Below, in pieces: positions 46,229-56,852 of a stretch of DNA of 64,000 bases. How positions within the stretch are numbered: the stretch's first letter is position 1; the number at the start of each line of letters is the position of its first letter. The translations under genes were made by a program, and so were the position numbers. Under the pieces are notes generated by a model that worked only from the letters and a program-made list of their open reading frames with translations, had not been told where the DNA came from and made no database searches. Location of the stretch: contig NZ_FNHF01000007.1 of the NCBI RefSeq assembly GCF_900103695.1, forward strand, positions 62,001 to 126,000, in the 5' to 3' direction. The stretch comes from Sediminibacillus halophilus. GTDB lineage: Bacteria > Bacillota > Bacilli > Bacillales > Amphibacillaceae.

Positions 46229-46290
46229 GGTAACCTCGGTGTTTCCATGGACACTGAAAAACTGAATCTCTATAATTAGGTAGAATTTTA

Positions 46291-46334
46291 AAAAGCGGTC
46301 TGTGTGGAATTTAATTTCCATACAGACCGCTTTT
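46291..46334 (+). terminator. Terminator after secDF
   Basis: A 19-bp stem with one mismatch (AAAAGCGGTCTGTGTGGAA with TTCCATACAGACCGCTTTT) and a 6-nt loop. A second, weaker CCCC/GGGG hairpin with eight T lies near 46355-46400. Confidence 0.9.
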
Positions 46335-46469
46335 CGTCAACAACAAACTTTGACAGCCCCTTAGGTTCAGTGGCCTTGTATTTACGGGGTTTTTTTTATG
46401 CTTTTGTTGGGAAGTATATCCATGACCGATGTATATATCCTTCTATCATGCGGTTAAAGGAGGACTGAA

Positions 46470-46796
46470 ATGAAAGGGCAAAGCTATATCATTCTTGCAC
46501 TTATTTTTGCATTAATTGTAGCAATTTTTGCTGTTATTAATGTCGAGCCTGTAGAAGTCGATTACTTATTTGGAACTGGCAATGCACCGTTGATTCTTGT
46601 TATCTTGATATCTGTGTTGATGGGGGGATTAATTACAGCTGCTGTCGGCTCGGTCAAAGTGCTGCGGCTACAAAGGGAAGTCCGCTCCTTAAAAAAGGAA
46701 AATGAACAGTTAAACGAGCCTGTCGTAGAGATAGATTCGATGGCGAGCGGTCAGGAGCAAGAGAAAAAAGCAGAATTGCCAAATCACAAGGAATGA
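46470..46796 (+). CDS. LapA-domain (DUF1049) membrane protein
   Basis: 108 residues with two membrane helices (about 5-24 and 40-62) around the VINVEPVEVDYLFG loop, followed by a coiled coil (VLRLQREVRSLKKENEQL) and an acidic/basic tail. B. subtilis YrvD lies at the same place before recJ. In proteobacteria LapA/B proteins act in envelope biogenesis; the role in Firmicutes is unknown. GGAGGA precedes ATG 46470. Confidence 0.87.
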   Translation: MKGQSYIILALIFALIVAIFAVINVEPVEVDYLFGTGNAPLILVILISVLMGGLITAAVGSVKVLRLQREVRSLKKENEQLNEPVVEIDSMASGQEQEKKAELPNHKE

Positions 46797-46817
46797 CGAG
46801 AACTACGGAAAATCCAT

Positions 46818-46860
46818 TTGCTACCCCTGATTCACTCTAGTATAATAAGTGGGTCAGGGG
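46818..46860 (+). promoter_or_regulatory. Promoter of recJ framed by a dyad
   Basis: TTGCTA (46818-46823), 17-nt spacer, TATAAT (46841-46846). CCCCTGA (46824-46830) and TCAGGGG (46854-46860) form a 7-bp inverted repeat around the -10. The right arm is also the ribosome site of recJ. Confidence 0.75.
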
Positions 46861-46867
46861 TGAATTT

Positions 46868-49216
46868 ATGTTACAAAGCCAAGCTAATTGGAAGTTTACA
46901 TATAGTGATTCAGATAATGATATCGGTTTTCAAGAGGAGTTTTCCTTAACTCCCGTAACAGAGCGGCTGTTATTTCAGAGAGGTATCGTTTCAAAGGAGC
47001 AGGCGGAAAAATTCCTTCATCCAAGTCTGGAAGATTTACATGATCCGGCTTTAATGAATGACATTGATAAAGCAACGGAAAGAGTACACCAAGCCATAGC
47101 GGAAGGAGAAAAAATCCTTGTTTTTGGTGACTATGACGCAGATGGCGTAAGCTCGACTGCTGTCATGCTGGAGACGCTTCGAGAATTAGGAGCGGAATGT
47201 ACTTTTTACATCCCTAACCGTTTTACAGAAGGATACGGCCCCAATGAACAAGCTTTCCGTAAAGCGAAAACGGAAGGAATAGACTTGATCATCACGGTGG
47301 ATACAGGGATTGCTGCAGTTGAGGAGGCAGAAATCGCCAAAGAAATCGGGGTGGATCTGATTATTACCGACCACCATGAAGTACAAGAACAGCTTCCTGC
47401 TGCACTGGCGATCGTTCATCCAAAATGCTCCACTGACTATCCGTTTCAGGAACTAGCTGGCGTCGGTGTAGCATTTAAATTTGCCCAGCACTTACTAGGC
47501 TATTTTCCTAAGCACCTGTTGGATTTGGCTGTGATTGGAACCATAGCTGATTTGGTACCGCTGGTCAATGAAAATAGAGTGTTGGCGAAATTTGGCTTGA
47601 AAGCTATCTCCCAATCAAATCGTCCAGGGATAAAAGCTTTGAAGAAGGTTTGTAAAATAGAAGGCGATATTACCGAAGAACATATCGGTTTTTTTATTGG
47701 TCCAAGAATCAATGCCGTGGGGAGACTGCAGGATGCAGATATGGCTGTAGATTTACTGCTTACCAAAGATTCATCCGAAGCGGAAGAATTGGCAGGGTTC
47801 GTCCAGGAATTGAATCTGGAAAGGCAGAAAATAGTTGCAGATATTGCCAAAGAAGCTGAAGCATTGGTTGAAGCAGGCGATACAGGAGAACATGTGATTG
47901 TTGCCGCCCAAGAGGGATGGAATGAAGGGGTTCTTGGGATTGTAGCATCCAAATTGGTAAGAAAGTATGATCGTCCCGCGATTGTTTTATCCATTAATGC
48001 TGATAAGAAACAAGCCAAGGGTTCTGCAAGAAGTATCGATGCTTTTGATTTGTTTAAAAACTGTATGGAAATCAGGGAAACCTTTACGCACTTTGGCGGG
48101 CATGCGCAAGCTGCCGGTATGACATTGCCGGAGGAAAACCTTCCGATACTTCGTAATCTTTTGAACGATGCTGCAGCCAGTAAACTTACCGAAGAGGATT
48201 ACAAACAGTCATTGACAATTGATTCAACCGTCGATATCAATGAGTTGGATGTCTCGATCATCAAGGAGATTAATAAACTGGCGCCATTCGGGATGAGCAA
48301 CCCAAAACCGTTATTCCACGTTCAGGCCAAGCCTGCAGAAATAAGGCTGATCGGAAGCCAGCAAAATCATTTGAAATTTTCATTTCAAGGAGAGCAAAAA
48401 ATAGTGGATGGCATTGCTTTCGGAATGGGTGATCTTTATCATAAGATTTCTCCGCGATCCAATCTTGATTTGATCGGAGAGTTGGAGATTAACGAATGGA
48501 ACGGTAAACAAAAAGTGCAGTTAATGGTTAAAGATCTAGCCGTGAATACTTGGCAGCTCTTTGATTATAGAGGGTCCAGGCATCTCACAAAGCAAATACC
48601 ATTGGAGCTTTTCCAGGAAAGTCTTGCTGTCTGTTTCCATGAGGAATCCATGGGGTTACGCGTACCAGCTGAAGTCACCGCATCGTTATACAGCGAGGAC
48701 AAGCTGTCTTCCTGGGATCAGGAAAATGTTGACAGTTTGATTTTGCTTGATTTGCCTGAACGTTTAAATGATTTGGAGCAACTACTGTCCCGGTTGAATC
48801 CAGGTAAGATTTTTGCCTGTTTTTATGAAAAAGATGGCCATTTCCTGGAAGTGCTCCCCAGCCGGGAGGATTTCAAGTGGTTCTATGCCATGATGTTAAA
48901 GCGAAAACAATTTGACATGAAGAAAGAATTAGATATACTTGCAAAACACAAAGGTTGGAAGCAAGAAAAGATAAAATTTATCAGTCAAGTGTTTTTTGAA
49001 TTGGAATTTGTTAAAATAGAAGATGGTCTGCTAAAAACGAATCCTCATCCAGCAAAAAAGGATTTAACCGAAGCGCCTGCATATCAGAAGATGCAAAACA
49101 GGCTGGAAATAGAAAAAAAACTTTATTACTCGTCTTATGATGAATTGAGAGCATGGTTTGATCCATTTATAGAAAAGAGCGGATCACCTAAGGAGGAAGT
49201 AAGCCATGGATTATAA
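46868..49216 (+). CDS. recJ: Single-stranded-DNA-specific 5'-3' exonuclease RecJ
   Basis: Resects single-stranded 5' ends in recombination and mismatch repair. 782 residues: DHH domain with [15 protein letters not shown] (about 82-96), VDTGIAA and DHHE, and DHHA1 with [11 protein letters not shown] (about 413-423). There is an OB region and, as in other Firmicutes, a long C-terminal extension (about 570-782), which also occurs in B. subtilis RecJ. Overlaps apt by 11 nt. Confidence 0.96.
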   Translation: MLQSQANWKFTYSDSDNDIGFQEEFSLTPVTERLLFQRGIVSKEQAEKFLHPSLEDLHDPALMNDIDKATERVHQAIAEGEKILVFGDYDADGVSSTAVMLETLRELGAECTFYIPNRFTEGYGPNEQAFRKAKTEGIDLIITVDTGIAAVEEAEIAKEIGVDLIITDHHEVQEQLPAALAIVHPKCSTDYPFQELAGVGVAFKFAQHLLGYFPKHLLDLAVIGTIADLVPLVNENRVLAKFGLKAISQSNRPGIKALKKVCKIEGDITEEHIGFFIGPRINAVGRLQDADMAVDLLLTKDSSEAEELAGFVQELNLERQKIVADIAKEAEALVEAGDTGEHVIVAAQEGWNEGVLGIVASKLVRKYDRPAIVLSINADKKQAKGSARSIDAFDLFKNCMEIRETFTHFGGHAQAAGMTLPEENLPILRNLLNDAAASKLTEEDYKQSLTIDSTVDINELDVSIIKEINKLAPFGMSNPKPLFHVQAKPAEIRLIGSQQNHLKFSFQGEQKIVDGIAFGMGDLYHKISPRSNLDLIGELEINEWNGKQKVQLMVKDLAVNTWQLFDYRGSRHLTKQIPLELFQESLAVCFHEESMGLRVPAEVTASLYSEDKLSSWDQENVDSLILLDLPERLNDLEQLLSRLNPGKIFACFYEKDGHFLEVLPSREDFKWFYAMMLKRKQFDMKKELDILAKHKGWKQEKIKFISQVFFELEFVKIEDGLLKTNPHPAKKDLTEAPAYQKMQNRLEIEKKLYYSSYDELRAWFDPFIEKSGSPKEEVSHGL

Positions 49217-49718
49217 AAAATATATTACCGTAGTAGAAGATTGGCCTAAAGAGGGAGTGAAATTCAAAGATATCACCACCCTCATGGATAACGGGACTGC
49301 TTATAAGTCTGCAGTCGATGAAATTGTCGAGTATTCCCGCAACAAAGAAATCGATCTGGTTGTAGGACCAGAAGCAAGAGGGTTCATTGTTGGCTGCCCG
49401 GTTTCCTATGCGTTGGAAGTAGGCTTCGCTCCAGTAAGAAAGGAAGGCAAACTGCCGCGTGAAGTGATCAAAGTCGATTACGGTCTTGAATATGGAAAGA
49501 ATGTACTGACAATCCATAAGGATGCCATCAAGCCTGGCCAGCGTGTCCTGATCACGGATGATTTGCTGGCGACAGGAGGTACAATCGAAGCAACCATCAA
49601 ACTTGTTGAAGAACTTGGCGGGATTGTTGCAGGTTGTGCATTCCTGATAGAATTGACTTACTTACACGGCCGTGAAAAGCTGGATGGCTATGAGGTTCTT
49701 ACTTTAATGCAATATTAA
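49206..49718 (+). CDS. apt: Adenine phosphoribosyltransferase
   Basis: Salvages adenine to AMP with PRPP. 170 residues; [30 protein letters not shown] and the PRPP-binding loop [16 protein letters not shown] are intact. AAGGAGG in the end of recJ precedes ATG 49206. Placed before relA as in B. subtilis, a neighbourhood of purine and (p)ppGpp metabolism. Confidence 0.97.
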   Translation: MDYKKYITVVEDWPKEGVKFKDITTLMDNGTAYKSAVDEIVEYSRNKEIDLVVGPEARGFIVGCPVSYALEVGFAPVRKEGKLPREVIKVDYGLEYGKNVLTIHKDAIKPGQRVLITDDLLATGGTIEATIKLVEELGGIVAGCAFLIELTYLHGREKLDGYEVLTLMQY

Positions 49719-49733
49719 ATAAAGGCAAAAAGA

Positions 49734-49761
49734 AGGAGTGCTCTCAAGAGTACTCCTGTTT
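49734..49761 (+). terminator. Terminator-like hairpin after apt
   Basis: AGGAGTGCTC (49734-49743), TCAA loop, GAGTACTCCT (49748-49757), one G-U pair. Only GTTT follows, so termination may be partial; T-rich DNA follows from 49797. Confidence 0.65.
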
Positions 49762-49919
49762 AGCTACATTCCAGTGTGTTTTTGTGATTGAACAAACTTT
49801 TTTTCTTTACTTTTTTTACGCTTTTTTTATACTAGAAGAAAGCATCAACAGCAAATGATGTTATTTTACACCTTTTGCGACAGGTTCATCTTCATGGAAA
49901 TAAACGAAAACTTTCTTAC

Positions 49920-49948
49920 TTGATTCAGGCGATCTGCCTTTTTAATAT
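49920..49948 (+). promoter_or_regulatory. Sigma-A promoter of relA
   Basis: TTGATT (49920-49925), 17-nt spacer, TAATAT (49943-49948), about 60 nt before the relA start. Confidence 0.65.
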
Positions 49949-50013
49949 GTTAGATTTTTATTCCCAATACATTGTCCATCCAGTCCAATAGTAAAAGAAA
50001 TCAAGGTGATTAC

Positions 50014-52218
50014 ATGTCGAAAGATAAAATTTTGACAGCAGAAGATGTCATGGAGCAAGCCGGTACGTATCTTCCCGAAGAAGATATATCCTTTATCAGA
50101 GAAGCTTACAATTATGCTGAGAAAGCTCATGAAGGCCAGTACCGGCGATCTGGAGAAGCTTATATTATTCATCCTGTCCAAGTAGCGGGTATTCTCGTTC
50201 ATTTGGAATTGGATCCGGAGACGATTGCCGGTGGCTTCTTACATGATGTTGTCGAAGATACCGATGTAACGGTAGAGCAGCTTGCAGAAGCTTTTAATGA
50301 TGAGGTTGCAATGCTTGTGGATGGCGTTACCAAGCTTGGGAAAATTAAATATAAGTCCAAAGAGGCGCAGCAGGCAGAAAATCATCGTAAAATGTTTGTG
50401 GCTATGGCCAAAGATATTCGGGTTATCTTGATTAAATTAGCGGACCGACTCCATAACATGCGAACGCTGAAGCATTTACCGCCTGAAAAGCAGAGACGGA
50501 TTTCAAACGAGACACTGGAAATATTTTCCCCTTTGGCGCATCGTCTTGGTATTTCCACCATCAAGTGGGAATTAGAAGACACGGCATTACGATATTTAAA
50601 TCCCCAGCAGTACTATCGGATCGTGCATTTGATGAAACAAAAGCGCGAGGAACGAGAAAATTATATTGAAGAAGTTATGCAGGAAGTGCAAAAGCAGCTA
50701 GATGAAGTCCATATCAAGGCAGATTTTTCCGGACGGCCGAAGCACTTATATAGTATATATAAAAAGATGGCCTTGCAGAACAAACAGTTTAATGAAATCT
50801 ATGATTTACTGGCTGTACGAATAATCGTCGACAGCATTAAGGATTGTTATGCTGTATTGGGAATCATCCATACCTGCTGGAAACCAATGCCGGGTCGTTT
50901 CAAAGATTATATCGCTATGCCGAAACCAAATCTTTATCAATCCTTGCATACAACGGTAATCGGGCCGAAAGGGGCACCCCTGGAAGTTCAAATCCGGACA
51001 AAGGATATGCACGAGATTGCTGAATTTGGAATTGCCGCTCATTGGGCGTATAAAGAAGGGAAGCAGCTTGATCAGACTCAAGAGGATTCAGAAGCCAAGT
51101 TGAGCTGGTTCCGGGAAATATTGGAATGGCAAAATGAAACACATGATGCAGAAGAATTCATGGAGTCGTTGAAAGTCGATTTGTTTTCCGATATGGTGTA
51201 TGTTTTTACACCGAAAGGAGATGTCATTGAGCTTCCGTCTGGTTCTGTACCGCTGGATTTTGCCTATAAAATCCATACCGAGGTCGGCAACCAAACAATC
51301 GGCGCCAAAGTGAACGGAAAAATGGAGCCGCTTGACTACCGCCTTCATACCGGGGATATCGTCGAGGTAATGACCTCTAAGCACTCCTATGGACCTTCAC
51401 AGGACTGGCTTAGTATTACACAGACATCACAGGCGAAAAACAAGATCAAACAATTCTTCAAAAAACAACGCCGTGATGAAAATGTAGTCAAAGGAAAAGA
51501 ATTGGTTGAAAAAGAAGTGAAAGCAGCAGGCTTCGAGCCAAAAGATATTTTAACTGCTGAGAATATTGAAAAGATTGCAGAGAAATTCAACTTCAGCAAT
51601 GAAGACGATATGTATGCGGCTGTAGGATACCAGGGAATCACCGCTGCACAAATCGCCACGCGTCTGACGGAGAAACAGAAAAAACAGAACTTGAAAACGC
51701 AGGATTTAGCTGAAACGTTGGAAGGCGTAGCGAAAACAGATGTAAAACCAGGACAAGGTCGAAAAAGAGATTCTGGTGTCCGGGTGGCAGGTGTCGACAA
51801 TCTGCTAGTCCGGTTGTCTAAATGTTGTAATCCTGTTCCGGGCGACGATATTGTCGGTTACATCACAAAAGGCCGTGGTGTTTCCGTTCATCGAAGTGAC
51901 TGCCCGAACATACAGACAGAGGAAGCTAAGGACCGAATATTAGAAGTTGATTGGGAAAACAATGATGCATTGTCAAAGCAGTATCATGTAGATTTAGAAA
52001 TATCTGGGTTCGATCGTCGGGGATTACTGAACGAAGTCCTGCAAGCTGTCAATGAAACGAAAACGAATATCATTGGAGTCAATGGTAAATCAGATCGCAA
52101 TAAGATGGCCCTTATTCATATTACCATCTTGATTCATAATATCAGTCACCTCCGAAAGATAGTAGACAGACTGAAGCAAATAAAAGATGTTTACACGGTA
52201 ACAAGAATGCTGCAGTAA
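50014..52218 (+). CDS. relA: Bifunctional (p)ppGpp synthetase/hydrolase Rel
   Basis: Makes and degrades (p)ppGpp. 734 residues, the same as B. subtilis RelA. Hydrolase HD domain with HDVVEDTD (about 77-84); synthetase domain with the substrate region FKDYIAMPKPNLYQSLHTTV (about 295-315); TGS domain (about 390-450, VYVFTPKGDVIELPSGSVPLDFAY); zinc-finger-type region with CCNPVPGDDIVGYITKGRGVSVHR; C-terminal ACT domain. ATG 50014 follows AAGGTGAT; the 14-codon longer frame is not supported. Confidence 0.97.
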   Translation: MSKDKILTAEDVMEQAGTYLPEEDISFIREAYNYAEKAHEGQYRRSGEAYIIHPVQVAGILVHLELDPETIAGGFLHDVVEDTDVTVEQLAEAFNDEVAMLVDGVTKLGKIKYKSKEAQQAENHRKMFVAMAKDIRVILIKLADRLHNMRTLKHLPPEKQRRISNETLEIFSPLAHRLGISTIKWELEDTALRYLNPQQYYRIVHLMKQKREERENYIEEVMQEVQKQLDEVHIKADFSGRPKHLYSIYKKMALQNKQFNEIYDLLAVRIIVDSIKDCYAVLGIIHTCWKPMPGRFKDYIAMPKPNLYQSLHTTVIGPKGAPLEVQIRTKDMHEIAEFGIAAHWAYKEGKQLDQTQEDSEAKLSWFREILEWQNETHDAEEFMESLKVDLFSDMVYVFTPKGDVIELPSGSVPLDFAYKIHTEVGNQTIGAKVNGKMEPLDYRLHTGDIVEVMTSKHSYGPSQDWLSITQTSQAKNKIKQFFKKQRRDENVVKGKELVEKEVKAAGFEPKDILTAENIEKIAEKFNFSNEDDMYAAVGYQGITAAQIATRLTEKQKKQNLKTQDLAETLEGVAKTDVKPGQGRKRDSGVRVAGVDNLLVRLSKCCNPVPGDDIVGYITKGRGVSVHRSDCPNIQTEEAKDRILEVDWENNDALSKQYHVDLEISGFDRRGLLNEVLQAVNETKTNIIGVNGKSDRNKMALIHITILIHNISHLRKIVDRLKQIKDVYTVTRMLQ

Positions 52219-52232
52219 GGAGTGCTTGAAAG

Positions 52233-52679
52233 GTGAAAGCTGTCATTCAACGAGCAAAACAAGCCGGAGTTACGGTAGAGGATAGAACGGTGGGCAAAAT
52301 AGAATCCGGGTTGGTTGTCTTACTGGGTGTCGGGCATGAGGATACAACAGAAGATGCCAAATATTTGGCGAATAAAATCGCATCACTCCGGATTTTTGAA
52401 GATGATCAGGGTAAGATGAATTTGTCCTTAAAAGAAATAGGAGGTAGTGTGCTTTCTATTTCTCAATTCACTTTGTACGCGGATACCAGGAAGGGACGGC
52501 GACCAAACTTCATGGACGCGGCAAAACCGGGCCCTGCTAAGCAACTGTATGAGGCATTCAATCAATATATAGAGGACTCCGGCATTAACGTTGAAACCGG
52601 AACATTTGGGGCAGATATGCAGGTCCATCTAACAAACGATGGCCCTGTAACCTTGCTATTGGACAGCTCGGATCGCTGA
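52233..52679 (+). CDS. dtd: D-aminoacyl-tRNA deacylase
   Basis: Removes D-amino acids (and mischarged Gly) from tRNA. 148 residues. The conserved [17 protein letters not shown] and the cross-subunit [11 protein letters not shown] motif are present. GTG 52233 is 14 nt after the relA stop with AAGGAG about 10 nt away. Probably co-transcribed with relA. Confidence 0.95.
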   Translation: MKAVIQRAKQAGVTVEDRTVGKIESGLVVLLGVGHEDTTEDAKYLANKIASLRIFEDDQGKMNLSLKEIGGSVLSISQFTLYADTRKGRRPNFMDAAKPGPAKQLYEAFNQYIEDSGINVETGTFGADMQVHLTNDGPVTLLLDSSDR

Positions 52680-52877
52680 TAAAGTGATATAACGGTTTCC
52701 GTGAAAACGTACATGATTTGAATCCACTTTTGATTACTGAACAACGCTCTTCAGGGTGGCATAGTCGTCGATTGACTTGGGCATACTTAGGATAGAAAAC
52801 GGAGCACCATTCATTATCTACTGTGTTTCGCTTGGCTAGTCGTTAGGAAATCCAATCAATAAGGAGGACTACAGTCG

Positions 52878-53054
52878 ATGCGGTACGACCAAAAGCAATC
52901 GGATATGCAGTCAGCAGGACCGAGTATTTTTGGAGCAGACTTTCACCGCTTTATGGAAATTGAAGGGCAGTTGAACAGGATTGAAATTGCTGAAGATCTT
53001 GGTATCTCACTTGGAGATGTAAAAAAACTGAAAGAAAAATTGAACCGCGCTTGA
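52878..53054 (+). CDS. Small helix-turn-helix protein, 58 residues
   Basis: Short gene with AAGGAGG 10 nt before ATG. The C-terminal half reads as a helix-turn-helix (LNRIEIAEDLGISLGDVKKLKEKLNRA), similar to sigma-region-4-like segments; the N-terminal half is polar with FGADFHRFMEIEG. B. subtilis has a small uncharacterised gene (yrzK) at this place between dtd and hisS, so it is probably the orthologue. The -35 box of the hisS promoter overlaps its stop codon. The 200 bp between dtd and this gene show no other feature. Function unknown. Confidence 0.75.
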   Translation: MRYDQKQSDMQSAGPSIFGADFHRFMEIEGQLNRIEIAEDLGISLGDVKKLKEKLNRA

Positions 53055-53079
53055 CAAGAGAAGCGGCAAACATTATGAT
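53051..53079 (+). promoter_or_regulatory. Sigma-A promoter of the hisS-aspS T-box transcript
   Basis: Consensus TTGACA (53051-53056), 17-nt spacer, TATGAT (53074-53079). The TGA in the -35 is the stop codon of the preceding small gene. Transcript start near 53086. Confidence 0.88.
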
Positions 53080-53085
53080 TATAAA

Positions 53086-53353
53086 CAATTCTTAATATCG
53101 ACCGAACAACCATGGAAGGGAAAAGTAGGCAGAAGTACACATGAACAGAGAGGAAGTGCCACAGGTTGAGAGCACTTCTCCATGATGATCTGTTGAAAGA
53201 CGTCCCGGAGGTTTTGTATTGAAGGTAGTAAATACAAACGTTTTGCAGGCGTTAACTGTGAAAGTGGGAGTTGTGAGGACAGCTTCAACCAGGGTGGCAA
53301 CGCGGGTAAACTCTCGTCCCTTTTTTCATAAAGGGACGAGAGTTTATTTTTTT
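53086..53353 (+). ncRNA. T-box leader of hisS-aspS, probably tRNA-Asp responsive
   Basis: About 268-nt tRNA-sensing leader. The T-box core AGGGTGGCAACGCGGGT is at 53291-53307. Stem I carries AACAG/CTGTT and a GGAAGTGC/GCACTTC upper stem. The 5' side has AGTA and the 3' side GAA, as in specifier loops. The triplet after GAA-A is GAC (53199-53201), an Asp codon. The variable base of the TGGN bulge is C, which pairs with discriminator G73 of tRNA-Asp and not with C73 of tRNA-His. Confidence 0.9.
53308..53353 (+). terminator. T-box regulated terminator
   Basis: A 14-bp stem (53308-53321 with 53331-53344) followed by a T-rich run. It competes with the antiterminator that includes the T-box sequence. 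Confidence 0.93.
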
Positions 53354-53469
53354 ATTTTAGGGAACATCGAATTCGGTCATGCATTATACAGGGTATCCAA
53401 AAAGTCTGAAAGTCGTATTAAGATAGGTAACTGAAATCTACATAACCATAAGAAACAGGGGGTTTGAAA

Positions 53470-54750
53470 ATGAATATCAAGGCACCTAGGGGCACACAGG
53501 ACCTTTTACCGGAAACGACCGGTAACTGGCAATATATTGAACAGAAGTTGACTGATTTATGCAGACGATTTAACTATAAAGAAATACGCACTCCTGTGTT
53601 TGAACACACCGAATTATTCCAGCGTGGAGTGGGAGACAGTACGGATATTGTACAAAAGGAGATGTATACCTTCCAAGACAGGGGCGGCAGAAGTTTGACC
53701 TTGCGGCCTGAAGGAACTGCGTCGGCAGTGCGGGCTTTTGTCGAACATAAGTTATATGGACTCGCCAATCAGCCGGTCAAGCTGTTTTATTTCGGACCGA
53801 TGTTCCGTTATGAGCGACCACAACAAGGACGAATGAGACAATTTGTTCAATTCGGCATTGAGGCTTTGGGAAGTGCAGACCCGGCAGTGGATGCGGAAGT
53901 GCTTGCGTTGGCTATGAGCGCCTATCAAGAATTGGGACTCCGATCTTTAAAACTTGTACTCAACAGCTTAGGTGATGCAGAAAGCCGTAACAATCACAGG
54001 GAAGCACTAGTTGAGCATTTTTCTCCACATAAAGAGGAGTTATGTGCAGATTGCCAAGTCCGGCTGGAACAAAATCCTCTCCGGATTCTGGATTGTAAAA
54101 AGGATAAAGACCACCCAGCAATGGCAACAGCCCCTTCGATCCTGACTTATTTAAATGAAGAATCGGAACAATATTTTGCACAAGTAAGGAACCATCTTGA
54201 TAACATGGGCATTGATTATGTCATCGATCCTAATCTTGTTCGGGGTCTCGATTACTATAACCATACCGCTTTCGAAATTATGAGCAATGCCGAAGGGTTT
54301 GGCGCTATTACCACTTTATCGGGAGGGGGGCGCTATAACGGACTTGTCGAAGAACTTGGCGGCCCTGAAACTCCTGGTATCGGGTTTGCAATGAGCCTGG
54401 AAAGACTTTTGATGGCTTTAGAAGCCGAAGGAATTGAATTGCCGGTGGCCGATGGACTCGATTGCTTTTTTGTATCTCTCGGGGACCAAGCTGAAAAGGC
54501 AGCAGTCCGTTATACTTATGAATTAAGAAAAGCTGGCGTTCAGGTAGATAAGGACTACCAGCAACGGAAGTTCAAAGCCCAATTCAAAGCTGCTGATCGC
54601 TCGAAAGCGAAGTATGTAGTAATCCTTGGGGAAGAAGAATTGCAAAATAATACAGCTACGGTGCGAAACATGAATACCGGGGAGCAGGAAGATGTTTCGC
54701 TTCAGCAACTGGTTGCTTATATGAAGAAAGAGTTGGAAGGAGAAAATTAA
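53470..54750 (+). CDS. hisS: Histidyl-tRNA synthetase
   Basis: Class II synthetase charging tRNA-His. 426 residues: motif 2 region [20 protein letters not shown], HisA motif [12 protein letters not shown], motif 3 [15 protein letters not shown], and the C-terminal anticodon-binding domain (about 325-425). ATG 53470 follows GGGGG; TTG 53464 is too close to it. One base separates its stop from the aspS start. Confidence 0.97.
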   Translation: MNIKAPRGTQDLLPETTGNWQYIEQKLTDLCRRFNYKEIRTPVFEHTELFQRGVGDSTDIVQKEMYTFQDRGGRSLTLRPEGTASAVRAFVEHKLYGLANQPVKLFYFGPMFRYERPQQGRMRQFVQFGIEALGSADPAVDAEVLALAMSAYQELGLRSLKLVLNSLGDAESRNNHREALVEHFSPHKEELCADCQVRLEQNPLRILDCKKDKDHPAMATAPSILTYLNEESEQYFAQVRNHLDNMGIDYVIDPNLVRGLDYYNHTAFEIMSNAEGFGAITTLSGGGRYNGLVEELGGPETPGIGFAMSLERLLMALEAEGIELPVADGLDCFFVSLGDQAEKAAVRYTYELRKAGVQVDKDYQQRKFKAQFKAADRSKAKYVVILGEEELQNNTATVRNMNTGEQEDVSLQQLVAYMKKELEGEN

Positions 54751-54751
54751 T

Positions 54752-56530
54752 ATGGCAGAATCAAGACAGATGGCAGGCAGACTTTCAAGAGAATCGGTCG
54801 GTGAGCAAGTGAATTTAAAAGGGTGGGTTCAGAAACGCCGCGATTTGGGTGGTTTGATTTTTATTGATCTAAGAGACCGCTCCGGAATTGTTCAAGTGGT
54901 TTTCAATCCAGACATTTCTCGGGAAGCACTTACCGTCGCTGAACGGGTTAGAAGTGAGTATGTTGTAGAAATCCAAGGAACGGTGGTCGAAAGAGACAGT
55001 GCTACTGTCAATGAAAAAATGGCCACTGGAGAAATTGAAATATCGGTAGCAAGTATTTCAATATTGAATACATCAAAAACGCCTCCATTCCAAATCGAAG
55101 GGGAAACGGAGGTCTCCGAAGATTTGCGGTTGAAGTATCGGTATATCGACTTAAGAAGAGAACCGATGCAAAACACGTTTAAGTTGCGGCATCAAGCAAC
55201 CCAAGCGATTCGAAATTTTTTAAATGAAGAAGATTACTTAGAAATGGAAACTCCCATGCTGACAAAAAGCACGCCGGAAGGGGCACGTGATTATTTAGTT
55301 CCAAGCAGGGTGCATCCCGGTCACTTTTATGCACTTCCGCAGTCACCCCAATTATTTAAACAACTGCTAATGGTTTCCGGATTCGAAAAGTATTATCAAT
55401 TTGCCCGCTGTTTCCGTGACGAGGACTTACGGGCGGATCGGCAACCGGAATTCACCCAAATCGATATTGAAACTTCTTTCATGTCGAGCGAAGAAATCAT
55501 GGCGATGTCTGAGCGAATGATGAAAAGAGTAATGAAGCAAGTAAAAGCTTTGGATATTGAGACACCTTTCCCGCGAATGAGCTATGATGAAGCAATGGAA
55601 AGGTTCGGTTCAGACAAACCTGATACAAGATTTTCGATGGAACTAGTCAATGTTTCCGAAGTAGTAAAAGGATCTGGATTTAAAGTGTTCAGCAGTGCTG
55701 TCGAGGATGGGGGGAAAGTCAGCGCTATTAATGTAAAAGGCGCAGCGTCAGATTACTCTAGGAAAGACATCGACCAGCTGGCAGAATTCGTTAAGATTTA
55801 TGGGGCTAAAGGTCTTGCCTGGTTGAAAACAGAAGGAACCGAATTAAAAGGTCCTATCGCTAAATTTTTGACAGAGCAGGAAGCGGAGAATATAAAGCAG
55901 GTGTTGGATGCAGAAGAGGGCGATCTATTGCTATTTGTGGCAGATAAAGTGTCAGTGGTACATGAAAGCCTTGGCGCCCTTCGTTTGAAGCTGGGGAAAG
56001 AACGGAAGTTGATTGATGAATCATTATTTCATTTCCTTTGGGTAACGGATTGGCCACTGTTAGAATATGACGAAGAACAAGGTCGTTATTTTGCTGCACA
56101 TCATCCTTTCACTATGCCTGTTCAACAGGATATTGGCAAGCTGGATACCCATCCGCAGGAAGTAAAAGCGGAAGCCTATGATCTTGTTCTTAATGGTTAT
56201 GAATTGGGCGGCGGCTCTTTACGTATTTATCAGCGGGAAATGCAAAATAAAATGTTTGAGGTATTGGGATTTTCTCAGGAAGAGGCAGAGGAGCAGTTCG
56301 GATTTCTGCTTGATGCGTTGGAGCATGGAGCACCCCCACATGGGGGCATCGCCCTGGGTTTCGACCGTTTTATCATGCTGCTAGCCGGCAGAACCAATTT
56401 GCGGGACACGATCTTGTTTCCTAAAACAGCTTCCGCATCTGACTTGCTTACTGAAGCTCCGGGCGGCGTTAGCCAAGCTCAGCTGGATGAATTGAATTTG
56501 AAACGGAAAGAACCGGGACGAAAATCCTGA
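54752..56530 (+). CDS. aspS: Aspartyl-tRNA synthetase
   Basis: Class II synthetase charging tRNA-Asp. 592 residues: N-terminal OB anticodon domain (1-105), class II core with motif 2 [22 protein letters not shown], the bacterial GAD insertion (about 285-420), and motif 3 [15 protein letters not shown]. Length and domains are of the bacterial discriminating type. Co-transcribed with hisS under the T-box; the terminator region is shared with the 6S RNA gene downstream. Confidence 0.97.
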   Translation: MAESRQMAGRLSRESVGEQVNLKGWVQKRRDLGGLIFIDLRDRSGIVQVVFNPDISREALTVAERVRSEYVVEIQGTVVERDSATVNEKMATGEIEISVASISILNTSKTPPFQIEGETEVSEDLRLKYRYIDLRREPMQNTFKLRHQATQAIRNFLNEEDYLEMETPMLTKSTPEGARDYLVPSRVHPGHFYALPQSPQLFKQLLMVSGFEKYYQFARCFRDEDLRADRQPEFTQIDIETSFMSSEEIMAMSERMMKRVMKQVKALDIETPFPRMSYDEAMERFGSDKPDTRFSMELVNVSEVVKGSGFKVFSSAVEDGGKVSAINVKGAASDYSRKDIDQLAEFVKIYGAKGLAWLKTEGTELKGPIAKFLTEQEAENIKQVLDAEEGDLLLFVADKVSVVHESLGALRLKLGKERKLIDESLFHFLWVTDWPLLEYDEEQGRYFAAHHPFTMPVQQDIGKLDTHPQEVKAEAYDLVLNGYELGGGSLRIYQREMQNKMFEVLGFSQEEAEEQFGFLLDALEHGAPPHGGIALGFDRFIMLLAGRTNLRDTILFPKTASASDLLTEAPGGVSQAQLDELNLKRKEPGRKS

Positions 56531-56578
56531 TATTGCAAACATGTAACAATTGTTATGGAAACGTCATGAGTAAGCTTC

Positions 56579-56607
56579 TTGAAAGCCGGATATTTCTGTG
56601 CTATTAT
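56579..56607 (+). promoter_or_regulatory. Sigma-A promoter upstream of 6S RNA
   Basis: TTGAAA (56579-56584), 17-nt spacer, extended -10 TGCTATTAT (TATTAT 56602-56607). The start would be near 56614, leaving about 30 nt to be removed from the mature RNA; a CTCC-TTT-GGAG hairpin lies in that segment. Confidence 0.72.
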
Positions 56608-56644
56608 TTGAGTATAACTTAAGCGGCACTCCTTTGGGAGGCCA

Positions 56645-56843
56645 ACTATCAATCCTGATGTGTTCGTCTCATCCAATACGTTTTGACCGAACATTTAGTT
56701 GAACGGGAGCCTGCGGTTTCTATGCGGCGTGCAAGCCTCATTGGAATCTCTGATGAGAGGAAGCATAAAACATAGAACAGGGCACCCACCTGCCGAGAGC
56801 GGGTTCAAAACTATCAAGGGGACGGCACGATCGGGATTGATAC
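56645..56843 (+). ncRNA. ssrS: 6S RNA (SsrS, 6S-1/BsrA type)
   Basis: RNA that binds the sigma-A RNA polymerase holoenzyme as a promoter mimic. About 197 nt. The ends pair: ATCAATCC (56648-56655) with GGATTGAT (56834-56841). Typical blocks of the Bacillus RNA are present in order: CCTGATGTGTT, CGTTTTGACCGAACATT, GTTGAACGGGAGCCTGC, GGCACCCACCTGC, and CTATCAAGGGGACGGCACGATCGGG. In B. subtilis bsrA also lies next to aspS. The central asymmetric bulge should be around 56720-56780. Confidence 0.93.
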
Positions 56844-56852
56844 GTACATAAT

